Source of the DNA: Giardia muris
Taxonomy: Eukaryota > Fornicata > Diplomonadida > Hexamitidae
DNA length: 64,000 nucleotides
Direction of reading: 5' to 3'
Assembly (NCBI GenBank): GCA_006247105.1
Contig: CM016925.1
Location: 2,542,001-2,606,000 of the forward strand
Below the pieces are notes generated by a model, which worked only from the letters and a program-made list of their open reading frames with translations, made no database searches and was not told where the DNA came from. The translations under genes were made by a program, and so were the position numbers. Within the stretch, counting starts at the first letter, position 1. Every line of letters starts with the position of its first letter. Below are positions 8,252 to 17,269 of this stretch, piece by piece.

Positions 8252-10135
8252 TCATCCCTCCTTTAGCCCTTCATCCGATGGTATCCTACTATACAGAAGC
8301 TTAGTAACGGTGGAGCAGGATAGTAAATATTCCGAGGTGAGCTGAAGACGCATCAGGTCAGTGCCAAGGATATACGGAGGGATATTTTGTAGTTCAGTGC
8401 AGGTGGGAACCGACTTCGTATACCGTTGAGAGAAATGGGAAAGAACCACGAAGTCCGCCATTGATAGTCGTCCCTGGATCAATGCCTCAGCGATTGTACT
8501 ATGCGAGTTCTCTATGGCCTTCTCATACTCCAGCTCTGAAAAGGTTGCCTCATGTACTAAAATCCGTAGGGGTGCTGAAGTTTGCTTCAGTCTGGTTGCC
8601 AATGCATCCGTTGGACGTGTATCACCACTGAAGCCAATAGCGACGTCATCAGTACTAATGATATAGGAGAAGGACAAGTTCTGAAGATGAATTGCAGGTA
8701 CGACGTGAAGCTTGATAGGTAAAAGAAGGTCCTGCACGCCTTCAGTAGGAAGTCTCAAAACCAAACGATTCATCTCTTTCACGTCAACTTGCGAGGCTGC
8801 TAAAAGATACATCTGTTCAAGCGGGTTAGCAATTACGACCAAACGAGCATCCGATGAAGAGGTTGAAGTCAGGACAAGAAACCTCCTGACGATCGTTGCT
8901 AGTCCTAGATAATGATCGGCATGTGAATGAGTAATCAAGATGGCACGTAGACCTCTAATAAAGATATCAAATTCCTCACCACAACAATGCCAGAGCTGTC
9001 CTAACGTGCTTTCCCCAGCGTCGATGATCAGGTTTCCCTCCGGTAAGGATAATGCATATCCTGCCACGTTGCGATACTTAGACGGAACGGAGGCACCAGT
9101 ACCCAAGAGGAAGAGCTGCGGTGCAAGTGGGTTTAGACATGGGATAGTAGTGGGGTTGCAATCGTCATAGTCTCCAAACTTCTCTAGAAAGCGTTCCTTC
9201 GTCATCTCTTCTGGAGGCTGAAGAACTTCAAAGGTATCGAGTAGAACCTTTCGAAGGAGCATATCAGACGGGTCGTTTGCTAGTGGGAGAAAGGCTGGAT
9301 GCTTCTTCGCCCAGCACGTGCGTAGACTGATGAAGTCCTTGTGCAGAGGAGATGCACCCATCAATGAACCACGCTTTTGTGTCTCAAGACTAGCACACCA
9401 TATCTTTTGAAGACGGACATTTTTGACTTCGAAGGCGAACAAGACCTGCTTATATTCCATAGGTAGTAGTAACAAACATGACTGAGCATTAAGTTCTTCA
9501 AGGATGGCTCGTAGTTGCTCCTCAACAGATCTCGTATCTACCAAGTACTCCTCAAGTATTAGGATGGCTTCTATGGTGCATCTACGAGTGCCAACGTCCG
9601 CAAAAGTGACCTCGGAACCATTGACTAAGACCGTTTCGCCTGCCAGTAAAGCCTTGATATCGGTCCCCTTCAAAGAATACTCCTTCAGCTTCTCTTTGTC
9701 GAACTTCGTACGGACATCCTTCATAACTATAGCGAAGATGGTTGTGTACCCTAAAAATCGCCGAAGTATGAACGGCTCGTAAGTCTCCTGGAAGGCTTGG
9801 CCTGCCGGCATACTTATCCCCCGATTCGACCAGTATCGACACGTCGATAGGCTATTCAGTAGTCCGAGGAGAGGTAACAACTCACTCGGATGTATAATCG
9901 CCACGTCAATGGCACCCTTGTTGTGTGCGAGGGTCTGCAGGAGGCCTGATAGCCCCTCAGTACTACTCGGGAGGACATTTGTTAATAAGATATGCCCGAT
10001 GCTCTCCGCATGAAGCCGGTTAGCCCCCAGCGTTCGCTGCGTCCCCCCTGGCGCGTTCACGAGGAGTGCCGCGCGGCAGTTCCGTACCCGAACGAGAAGG
10101 GACGGCGGGCATAGCGAGAGAATGCACACATCCAT
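8252..10135 (-). CDS. tRNase Z, long form (ELAC2 type)
   Basis: 627 residues. Endonuclease that removes the 3' trailer of pre-tRNAs before CCA addition. Length and layout fit the eukaryotic long form: a degenerate N-terminal metallo-beta-lactamase half (about 1-320) and an active C-terminal half. The active half shows FLLGTGASVPSKYRN (about 345), LIIDAGE, the HSHADH zinc motif (about 402), GFSGDTRPT, the LVHEATF segment and LSHFSQRY near the end, all standard for the family. Its ATG (10133-10135) lies inside a CATG that also contains a plus-strand ATG. The A-rich box of the divergent gene, 10136-10145, doubles as its upstream region. Confidence 0.93.
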   Translation of the reverse strand: MDVCILSLCPPSLLVRVRNCRAALLVNAPGGTQRTLGANRLHAESIGHILLTNVLPSSTEGLSGLLQTLAHNKGAIDVAIIHPSELLPLLGLLNSLSTCRYWSNRGISMPAGQAFQETYEPFILRRFLGYTTIFAIVMKDVRTKFDKEKLKEYSLKGTDIKALLAGETVLVNGSEVTFADVGTRRCTIEAILILEEYLVDTRSVEEQLRAILEELNAQSCLLLLPMEYKQVLFAFEVKNVRLQKIWCASLETQKRGSLMGASPLHKDFISLRTCWAKKHPAFLPLANDPSDMLLRKVLLDTFEVLQPPEEMTKERFLEKFGDYDDCNPTTIPCLNPLAPQLFLLGTGASVPSKYRNVAGYALSLPEGNLIIDAGESTLGQLWHCCGEEFDIFIRGLRAILITHSHADHYLGLATIVRRFLVLTSTSSSDARLVVIANPLEQMYLLAASQVDVKEMNRLVLRLPTEGVQDLLLPIKLHVVPAIHLQNLSFSYIISTDDVAIGFSGDTRPTDALATRLKQTSAPLRILVHEATFSELEYEKAIENSHSTIAEALIQGRLSMADFVVLSHFSQRYTKSVPTCTELQNIPPYILGTDLMRLQLTSEYLLSCSTVTKLLYSRIPSDEGLKEG

Positions 10136-10145
10136 GCAAAGAAAT
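10136..10145. promoter_or_regulatory. 10-bp shared divergent start region
   Basis: Sequence GCAAAGAAAT between the tRNase Z start on the minus strand (10135) and the preferred start of the plus-strand gene (10146). Its A-rich body is typical of the initiator boxes in this window. Two further in-frame plus ATGs (10122, 10134) would place the plus start inside the tRNase Z coding region. Confidence 0.45.
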
Positions 10146-12137
10146 ATGAATCTCGGAAACGCCGCTTATGGTGACATCCCCACGGTCATCTACCTCATTC
10201 ACGAGGTCCATCGCGTCTTTCTTAACACACAGAGGCGTCATCGAGCCGGAGAGATCGGGACCTTCCAGGCTCTCACGGCAATTTTTGAAGAGTATTACTC
10301 AGTCTTCATAGCCATTCAAGACCAGTCGTTGAACAACCCGAAGCTCGCCCGCGACGTCCTCTTCCTCGAGCATGCATGGAGGCTTTTGGAGGCCCTCTAT
10401 CTGTCCCCGAGGCAATCGGGGAGCGACGTCTCGCAGATTCCTGGGAGGATTGCGCAAACTCTTTCCTCCTTGCTTCGTAAGCTCAAGCCCGACGTAGAGA
10501 GCTTCAGCCCCGAGCAGAAGTTCTGTTGGGACTTAATCCTGGATAATACTGAAGAAGTTCAAGCATATCTACAGCAGAATATAGGACGACCTTACGCTCG
10601 GGAGCTGATCAACCATCTCAATAACCTGCCAGCGGGGATGTGTAAGCTCGGCCAGGTCGGAGTCACTGATGAGTTTAGTTTGGAGCGCGTTCTTAAGTTC
10701 TTACGTGGAGATCCAAGTCCAGAATTGGTTCTAGGCTATCTTCCCACGAAGCATCTTGGAAACCTTAGCGGTGAGAAGCTTTCGAAGGTTAGAGCTTTCG
10801 TTAAGGCGACGAATCTGAAGGAGAACTCTTTCTGCTTAACGGATGACCTTCTCCTCTACTTGATGTTGATATGCGTTCTACGCCTTCGTCACTTCCGGAT
10901 CAACGACGAGCGAAAACAAGGAGAGTATTCTACAGCCATGAACGCTCTATTCGAGGTGGCGGCCAATTCCAACTACATTCCGTCACATTATGGGAACTAT
11001 TGCTCATATTTCCTTCATGTTTTAAAAGAAGTCTTGCAGCTATCAGAGTTGAGCTTTGTGATAGCGCGTCAAAAGGAAGGCCGTCTAACTACGACGAAGT
11101 TCCTAATGGATGACGTGTTTCTTAAAGCTGCTCGTGGGAACTTTTTGTGGGCCATGATATACGCGCACATTCTGGACCTCATTGCATATACCGGAGACTC
11201 CCTTCAGCTTATGGAGAAGCGCGGACGAGAACTTCTTATATATGCGGATCTCTTATCGAGCTCACGCATCCAGCTGGTTCTATCAAATGCGAGGCATGAA
11301 CAGCTTCAGATCAACACTCATACTACAAACCTTTGGTCTCTTTCTCTAGATTATTATCATTGGTCACTCCCAAGAAAGCCATCCACCGAAGCTCTTGCTG
11401 CCGTCGCTAATAGCATGCAGCAGGTCATCAGGGAACAGCTTCAAAGCCGTTCGCCCATGTCGCATATGGTTCGCCTCCTCTACTTAATCTCATCCGACCG
11501 TCTTGGTGAGGGTGTACAACTTGAAGGGAGGATACGTAAGTATATCGCTCAAGCCCTAGAGTCGTATGCTCTCGTCCAAGACGCCGCCATCTGGTATCAC
11601 AAGGCTAATTATAAAGGAGAACTTCAAAGGCTCGTATTCCGTACAACTCGTGAGGCGATTCGCTTGGCTCTCAACCCCGAATATTCCGATCAAGCGGCAG
11701 CCCTTTTCTCCGCGGTTGAGACGATGCTAACAGACGTGGACTCTATCGACCCAGAAGTCTTAGATGACCTCACCCTTGCCAAGAACGTCCGGCTCTTCCG
11801 GGAGAAGGTGACCGAGGCCCAGCGAAGCTGTGATGACTTCACTCGCTGTTCTAAGGATATTCAGGAGCTCGCACACGAACTCGTTTCCTCCCCAGCGTTC
11901 TTCCTTAACGTCACGCCGAATGTGGTGGGGGATGCATGCAGAGGAAATGCACCATGCCATTTGACTGCGAGTCAACTCACAGAGATGGCTATTGCTTTCC
12001 AGAAGGCTACCACACATTGTTATGCTACCCAATTCCTTCCTCAGAACCGAGGGGGACGTTTAGAAGTCGGGTCCACTGAGTATGACATCTGTGCGAAGCT
12101 TGCCGACGCGTTCATGTCTCCAGATGACGTAAACTAA
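10146..12137 (+). CDS. Unknown alpha-helical protein, 663 residues
   Basis: Start chosen at 10146 because AAAGAAAT directly precedes it; in-frame ATGs at 10122 and 10134 would add 8 or 4 residues and overlap tRNase Z. The protein is helical throughout, with no signal peptide, no membrane segment and no obvious motif. The pattern of paired amphipathic helices (for example residues 240-420 and 455-540) suggests an alpha-solenoid scaffold of the nucleoporin or coat type. That is only an impression and I do not assign a family. Ends TAA, 4 nt before the stop of the convergent VAP gene. Confidence 0.75.
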   Translation: MNLGNAAYGDIPTVIYLIHEVHRVFLNTQRRHRAGEIGTFQALTAIFEEYYSVFIAIQDQSLNNPKLARDVLFLEHAWRLLEALYLSPRQSGSDVSQIPGRIAQTLSSLLRKLKPDVESFSPEQKFCWDLILDNTEEVQAYLQQNIGRPYARELINHLNNLPAGMCKLGQVGVTDEFSLERVLKFLRGDPSPELVLGYLPTKHLGNLSGEKLSKVRAFVKATNLKENSFCLTDDLLLYLMLICVLRLRHFRINDERKQGEYSTAMNALFEVAANSNYIPSHYGNYCSYFLHVLKEVLQLSELSFVIARQKEGRLTTTKFLMDDVFLKAARGNFLWAMIYAHILDLIAYTGDSLQLMEKRGRELLIYADLLSSSRIQLVLSNARHEQLQINTHTTNLWSLSLDYYHWSLPRKPSTEALAAVANSMQQVIREQLQSRSPMSHMVRLLYLISSDRLGEGVQLEGRIRKYIAQALESYALVQDAAIWYHKANYKGELQRLVFRTTREAIRLALNPEYSDQAAALFSAVETMLTDVDSIDPEVLDDLTLAKNVRLFREKVTEAQRSCDDFTRCSKDIQELAHELVSSPAFFLNVTPNVVGDACRGNAPCHLTASQLTEMAIAFQKATTHCYATQFLPQNRGGRLEVGSTEYDICAKLADAFMSPDDVN

Positions 12138-12141
12138 AGGG

Positions 12142-12933
12142 TCAGAGCTTATGCAGTAGTCGGCCAAGTAAAAGTCCAGCCATTAAGGCGAAGAGATAAT
12201 TGATCGCCTTCATCTGGAGTCTAATCCCTAAGACCTTCTGTGTCAAATATTCACGCCCAAGTAACGCTCGGATGCGTTTCTCAAGCTCTCCGATCTCACG
12301 GGTTAGACGGGCGATCTCCGTCTCATCACGACTGAGCGTTTGCTTGAGCAGATCGATCCGAGCCTGTTGTTTATCGATTTCCTGTAACAATGCTGCTCGT
12401 TCGTTCATATAACGGGCTTTACGCTGCTGAATCGTCCCCAAGGCGTTGTCGATCTCATGCGAGTCCAAGAGGACGGTGGGAACGTCAACGGCCAGCCGCT
12501 GCACATCCTCTGATGGTGCTCCATCAAGAAACTGCACGGAATTCTTCTGAGTGAAGAGTTTGCCTCCGATACGAACGTCCTCAACGTGCCGGCGCCAGAA
12601 CTCCTTTGCGAGCTGTAAGGAAGGAGAAGTGTCATTGGAGATCAGTTCGGCGTCCTTTTGCGAGACTGCGAATGCCTCAACGCAATAACGGTGTTCTCCA
12701 GGATTCTCCAAAGGCTTGGTTAAGGTGAGGCTGATGCAAACCTCCTGCACCATATGTGGGAAAAGGATGAAATAGGAAGGGAACATGACGTACTCTCGAG
12801 GATGCGTCGTCGAGATCTTGACGAGGATGGGAGCGTCAAAGACGCTAGAGAGCGCGACGGAGGACCCTTGTTTACGCAGGTGCGCGCCGTAGAAGGGGAC
12901 CGATTGTTGAGATATGACGAAAGCTTGTCGCAT
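12142..12933 (-). CDS. VAP-like ER membrane contact-site protein (MSP domain)
   Basis: 263 residues. The N-terminal about 120 residues have the major sperm protein beta-sandwich pattern (VPFYGAHL..., strands around HPREYVMFPSYFILFPHMVQEV, then EHRYCVEAFAV). After a linker, about 170-230 is a charged coiled coil rich in Glu/Arg/Gln. The last about 20 residues (YLFALMAGLLLGRLLHKL) form a tail anchor. This is the VAP architecture: an ER tail-anchored protein that recruits lipid-transfer and trafficking proteins through FFAT peptides. It lies 1 nt downstream of the LCAT-like gene on the same strand and is convergent with the unknown gene, 4 nt between stops. Confidence 0.8.
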   Translation of the reverse strand: MRQAFVISQQSVPFYGAHLRKQGSSVALSSVFDAPILVKISTTHPREYVMFPSYFILFPHMVQEVCISLTLTKPLENPGEHRYCVEAFAVSQKDAELISNDTSPSLQLAKEFWRRHVEDVRIGGKLFTQKNSVQFLDGAPSEDVQRLAVDVPTVLLDSHEIDNALGTIQQRKARYMNERAALLQEIDKQQARIDLLKQTLSRDETEIARLTREIGELEKRIRALLGREYLTQKVLGIRLQMKAINYLFALMAGLLLGRLLHKL

Positions 12934-12934
12934 T

Positions 12935-15121
12935 TTATCCCTCGGAGGTAGTTAATCCTAACCCCTCACTCACGAGTTCCCAGACGCTTTCCGTATGAAG
13001 GAGCATGAAATGAGTGATTCCTTTAACGATGACTCGGTCGAGAACGAGCTCGGAGGGGATTCCATCAGACAAGGCCGAATGAAGAAGAACGGTTCCATCA
13101 CCATCTGAGGTTATTGTGGTAGGGACTTGAAGGCAAAGCTCATGGTATTCGCAAACGGGCTGATTATATATCACATGAAGAGGAGTTGCAAGACCACTAC
13201 CACATATTCCGAAGTATCGGAAGGTTGTATCCGACGCCTTAGGGAAGTAAGTTTTTCGACGACGTACTTCACGCGTTTTCTCCCAGTATGAGGTATGTGC
13301 TTTGAATAAGAAATCTTCAAGGCTTTTAGGACGACTAAGCTGTCGAGTCAGAGATGATAAGCTTCGGTATTGTACCTTTTGTAGGAAAGAAACAGAGTTC
13401 CAAGGAGGTCTAGGAATTTGAATATTGCGTGGACTAGCATCCGAGGCACGAATGGTTCCAGTTTGAATGATTCTAGTCAAGGAAGAAAGTTCCTCAATGA
13501 GAGGACTAGTTCCCTTGCAGAAAACCTCATATTCTTTGCGTGGGGGTTCATGGTATGCTAGTTTGACATCCTTACGAGCCATCATTAAGGTTTTCATATC
13601 CAACTCAAGGAAGTTAGTGACAGGCTTATCCGTTTGAGTTGATAGCCTGTGAATCTTCCCATCGATATTGACTATATTACGGAGTGCGGAGAACTCGGAA
13701 AAGCTTTGAGAGATTGAAATGGCATAAGCATGCAACAATATATCTGGGCGAGCTGACCATCTAATCACCTCACCACTAAGACCAACCCGTTTCTCCATGA
13801 TCTCCTGATAGCGAGGACATGTCCTTCGTAATAGAAGCCGATCCTCATGCACATCAAACCAAGGATGTTCAAGTGCACGAGTTGGTAAGTATGGGTCTTC
13901 ATCCATTTCGCTTGTCCAAGCGGTGTAAATCTCCCAAGCCCAAAGGCCAGCGCGGTTCTCAATTGCTTCACGCGTGGGGATTCCAGAATGGTATTGTGGG
14001 GTCAACAACGTATCTATGTGGTGCCAATTGCGGGAATGGACGCGTTTCCCAGTCCGTATGTTCTGGATCGACCCAGGCTTTATGTTATTCAGTAGAATCC
14101 GTAATGCCTGATCACGATACTTAGGTTCAAGGCTATCAGGGCTTTCTATGAACCGTTTGAGTAGTAATGCAGAGATATTGGGCATCTCCTTCTTATACTT
14201 ATCTAAGGAGACCCTCAAGTCCTCCAGAGGTGGGAGTTTTCGACGATAACGTTTAGTATCAGTTAGATACATTGGTGTTGTCTCTGGAATCGCTAGACTT
14301 GTCGCACGTGCAAGTTCATAGTTTCCAGGGCCAACCTTTTTGATAAAAACACAAGTAGGAATGTATTGTGGTATCCCCGCTTCGGTGAAATCGGGACTTA
14401 TCGGTGCTGGACCTAAGATCGAAGGGACTGAGCTACCAGCTTGAAGGTTGCGTGCCGTGATGTTCTTGATGAAGGGGATCCTTAAAGCAAAACCGTTAAT
14501 AATACTCATCGGGAGGTTTGCAGATGAGTTATCATATGGGGGTCCTAATGCTATGAAACGATGGATCTGAGCCGACCAATCCGGAAACGATTGCATGTAC
14601 ATCCGAAGAAGTAGGGCACCATGGCTATGTGCAATGAAGCTGAGCTTATTCGCCTTAGTCTTCTTCATCACTTCAAGGATGAACGCTCTTAAAGACCCAA
14701 GGATCTCATCCGAGAATAAAGGTTGCCGCCAGTCATATGCGAAGCAGAAAAGGTTCTGCTCTGGCACGTATCCATACTTCTCCAAGTACTTGATTAATGA
14801 AGAGAAATAACGCCCTAGCATGAAGTTCCGATCGAAGAAGTGTATCATATCGATCATGAAGTGTTTCGCTAAGTATTCGCACCCAGGAAAGCCCTCAATG
14901 ATATCAATGTCAGCAACCTCCTCCAAGAAGCTTCGATACCTCCCCTCAGAATCCGGACGTCCCCAAAGGTCATTAATCAACCTTTCTCCCATCCTTGGCT
15001 TCGGTAAATATCTGGTTGACACCCAAGCACATTCCTGATACCCAGTACGTCGATCTCGTGCCAACAAACGTGTACTACATAGACCTGGAACTAGGATGAT
15101 TGGTATTCTTTGTTGCGACAT
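12935..15121 (-). CDS. LCAT/PDAT-like lipid acyltransferase
   Basis: 728 residues from ATG 15121; no earlier in-frame ATG exists, and this one has an A-rich lead (ATCACAAAGAG). The fold is that of the lecithin:cholesterol acyltransferase alpha/beta hydrolases: PIILVPGLCSTRL (oxyanion region, about 7), DLWGRPD, FAYDWRQPL, nucleophile Ser in AHSHGALLL (about 165), Asp in SDGDGTV (about 674) and His in GITHFMLLH (about 705). Members move an acyl chain from a phospholipid sn-2 position to a sterol, diacylglycerol or water; the acceptor cannot be read from sequence. A long insert (about 270-640) separates the Ser and Asp blocks. No clear signal peptide or anchor is visible at the N-terminus. The gene is directly followed by VAP, which suggests a lipid-related neighbourhood. 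Confidence 0.85.
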   Translation of the reverse strand: MSQQRIPIILVPGLCSTRLLARDRRTGYQECAWVSTRYLPKPRMGERLINDLWGRPDSEGRYRSFLEEVADIDIIEGFPGCEYLAKHFMIDMIHFFDRNFMLGRYFSSLIKYLEKYGYVPEQNLFCFAYDWRQPLFSDEILGSLRAFILEVMKKTKANKLSFIAHSHGALLLRMYMQSFPDWSAQIHRFIALGPPYDNSSANLPMSIINGFALRIPFIKNITARNLQAGSSVPSILGPAPISPDFTEAGIPQYIPTCVFIKKVGPGNYELARATSLAIPETTPMYLTDTKRYRRKLPPLEDLRVSLDKYKKEMPNISALLLKRFIESPDSLEPKYRDQALRILLNNIKPGSIQNIRTGKRVHSRNWHHIDTLLTPQYHSGIPTREAIENRAGLWAWEIYTAWTSEMDEDPYLPTRALEHPWFDVHEDRLLLRRTCPRYQEIMEKRVGLSGEVIRWSARPDILLHAYAISISQSFSEFSALRNIVNIDGKIHRLSTQTDKPVTNFLELDMKTLMMARKDVKLAYHEPPRKEYEVFCKGTSPLIEELSSLTRIIQTGTIRASDASPRNIQIPRPPWNSVSFLQKVQYRSLSSLTRQLSRPKSLEDFLFKAHTSYWEKTREVRRRKTYFPKASDTTFRYFGICGSGLATPLHVIYNQPVCEYHELCLQVPTTITSDGDGTVLLHSALSDGIPSELVLDRVIVKGITHFMLLHTESVWELVSEGLGLTTSEG

Positions 15122-15326
15122 CTCTTTGTGATTCTTTCTACCTGCATTGACACGAGCATATCCCGGCACTCTTAGGATATCCGAAGGTTCTCATAGGTCT
15201 GAGAAGTGAGGCTAATGGGTTTTGAATAGGAGATGGTTGAGATGGGTAAGTAACCCTCTTAGTCCTTAGACCTGCAAGTATACCTTGTATCTGAGTCCGC
15301 CAGTAGACGCGCTCTTCAAGCTGAGG
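15122..15326. other. 205-nt spacer, nothing recognised
   Basis: It lies upstream of the acyltransferase start and downstream of the LSm-like gene on the same strand. It is A/T-rich toward 15340. I see no tRNA, snoRNA box pair or convincing reading frame. Confidence 0.4.
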
Positions 15327-15637
15327 TTAATTAGGAATTAAGAATATATCAAGTAAGTTGAGGTTTGAGAAGCTACCGACTCGCAGGCCCACAATTGGCC
15401 CAACTAGCACCCTTTTCCATCCCTTTTGTGGTACGGGAGGTACGTGATGAGGTTTTCCCACCATTTCTTTCTTAACAATTCAAGAATTAATGGTCTGGTA
15501 TTTACAGTTATCTTCAGCACTAGATTCAATTCGCCATCAAAAGACACGAGAGTACCAACGAAGGTCTCACTAACAGTCTTTGAACCTACATGTGCGCCCG
15601 ACCTTCTTCCCTCATTAAACATCTTCTGAGGTGTCAT
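15327..15637 (-). CDS. LSm/Sm-like protein with a split reading frame (candidate 35-nt intron)
   Basis: Two minus-strand frames together give one LSm-sized protein. The first frame, from ATG 15637, carries an Sm1-like motif (FVGTLVSFDGELNLVL, residues 26-41) and then runs to a stop at about 15404 without an Sm2. A second frame, open from about 15480 to TAA 15327-15329, carries an Sm2-like stretch (VGPIVGLRVGSFSNLNLLDI). Removing 15505-15471, a GT...AG segment of exactly 35 nt, joins them into 91 residues with a normal Sm1-Sm2 spacing. Giardia has few introns, one of which ([2Fe-2S] ferredoxin) is 35 nt, but the usual Giardia splice motifs (GTATGT, ACTRACACAG) are absent here. A single lost base or a -1 frameshift would also explain the layout. 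LSm proteins form rings in mRNA decay or splicing. The paralogue is not assigned. Confidence 0.5.
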
Positions 15638-15705
15638 CCCTCATCTTATCGCCTTGTTGGCATAACCTTAGCTGTCTTCACAGAATTCAATGCTCTAGAC
15701 TCAAA

Positions 15706-17187
15706 ATGATACTTCTGCTCGCATTGTTGGCCTTAAGCTTGACGGCCGCCCCCGTATGTGAGGCGGACGCGGGAATGCCATACGACGTCGGCCCCGAGGA
15801 CATAGGGATGGGGGTCCGCTTCTCCGAGCGTGGCCTGGAGAAATTCTGCCAAATGGGCTTCACCCTGTTCCCAATGGTCGCCAGCTCTCTTCCCCCCTTC
15901 AATATCAGTAATGTGGACATCACGATAGGGACCCTGACGGTTACTAACCTTCGAATACGGTCATTGGAGATGAACGTCTTTAAGTTACGCTTCCTGAACG
16001 ATGGAATGTTCCGAATCGACGCGTCGGATGGGCTTCTAACCCTCTCCATGGACCTTAGTGCGAAGATCTTCGGTCTTACTGGAACCCTTCAAGCGCTATT
16101 CTCTCTTACTGGCCTTTCCGGGTTCGTCCAGTTTCTCCTACAAGAGGATTCGCAATGTCGGTATCACTTCTCTCCCGTAGAGCCATTGGCCGCTAAGGGG
16201 ATGAACTTCGAACGGTTCGAGATGGATCTCGTTGGAACAAACTCTTTAGGTTCTACATTAGCTTCGTTATTAGGGTCGAACAAGAACCAGCTCGAAACGT
16301 CCTTACGTTCCTCGATTCTTCCACTCTTCTTGGATACCATCCTCAACCTCTTTGTCACAATGCTTCGTACTGATGGAACCAGGGTTCCCGCAATCAATAA
16401 TCAAGGGATTACCGATGTCCGCTATATAGGAACCATTCTGATCAATGAGTCGAAGGCCGTGGCTGATTGGCCCGGCTACACGTACTTTTATAACCAAACT
16501 GCGGGTAAGGTCGACGGAGAATTCTATAATGAGAAGCCGCTTAGCCCGATGCGTTCTCTCTACACTAGCGCCGACTTTGAGCTCGTTCTTGACCGTAACA
16601 CTATCAACTCCTTACTCTACGTCCTTCACAATAACGATAACCGTTTTGCAGAACAGGACGTCTCTGTCCCAAGTGATGTCACGGCAGATGTTGGAGGTAC
16701 CGGGGTTGAGGTCACGAATATCACCGTGAATACGACTAGGGAGCCAGAAATAATAGCATTTTATGGTGCCATGGCCGAGACGCGGTTCTGGATCGAATAC
16801 ACCCTAACCTTGAACACATCGGAGGTCGTATCGGGCCATGCCCAGCTCTCCGTTCGGACGAGCTTCAAAACCACCCAACGGGCCAGGACGTTATTCGTCA
16901 ACCACTTGGTCGTATCTCCGGTTCTTTTAAACATCACGGAGATAACTCTTCAGGACTCGAGCGTCGGGAGCGGAACCAAGGTTGACAACACACACCTCAT
17001 TCAGTTATTACAAGCGACGCTAGAAAAGACGATCTTTCCCCTCTACAACGAGATGATGTACGAGGGAGGTATCAATCTGATGAACGGGAACTTTCTTAAG
17101 TACGACGAGATCTTCCATATATTCTTCCCCTCCGAGGACAAGGTCGTCTTCATAGCGGAGGTGAACCAGAATCCTATCTACGTATGA
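15706..17187 (+). CDS. Secreted BPI/LBP-family lipid-binding protein
   Basis: 493 residues from ATG 15706 (TCAAA before it; earlier in-frame codons are not ATG). The signal peptide is clear (MILLLALLALSLTAAPVC). The mature N-terminus shows the BPI/LBP/PLTP/CETP hallmark G-x-x-x-RF-x-x-x-GL-x-x-F (about 36-50), followed by the long beta-strand pattern with ISNVDITIG and LRIRSLEM. Two Cys (about 48 and 153) may form the family disulfide. Several N-x-S/T sites lie in the C-terminal half. There is no anchor, so the product is secreted or lumenal. Family members bind lipids or bacterial lipopolysaccharide. BPI-like proteins are known from Giardia; a role against gut bacteria is inference. Part of a lipid/membrane run with VAP and the acyltransferase. 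Confidence 0.8.
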   Translation: MILLLALLALSLTAAPVCEADAGMPYDVGPEDIGMGVRFSERGLEKFCQMGFTLFPMVASSLPPFNISNVDITIGTLTVTNLRIRSLEMNVFKLRFLNDGMFRIDASDGLLTLSMDLSAKIFGLTGTLQALFSLTGLSGFVQFLLQEDSQCRYHFSPVEPLAAKGMNFERFEMDLVGTNSLGSTLASLLGSNKNQLETSLRSSILPLFLDTILNLFVTMLRTDGTRVPAINNQGITDVRYIGTILINESKAVADWPGYTYFYNQTAGKVDGEFYNEKPLSPMRSLYTSADFELVLDRNTINSLLYVLHNNDNRFAEQDVSVPSDVTADVGGTGVEVTNITVNTTREPEIIAFYGAMAETRFWIEYTLTLNTSEVVSGHAQLSVRTSFKTTQRARTLFVNHLVVSPVLLNITEITLQDSSVGSGTKVDNTHLIQLLQATLEKTIFPLYNEMMYEGGINLMNGNFLKYDEIFHIFFPSEDKVVFIAEVNQNPIYV

Positions 17188-17269
17188 TGGGCGAATGTTT
17201 TATAAATGCTTTGAGTTTGGCTTTGTGAGCGATTGAAGAAGGAAGAAGGGGTGCCGCCTGTTCACTCCG

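Noticed and set aside
15122..15169. N-terminal extension of the acyltransferase
   Set aside because: It would need a GTG start; the 15121 ATG has the usual A-rich lead and is directly followed by the conserved PIILVPG block.
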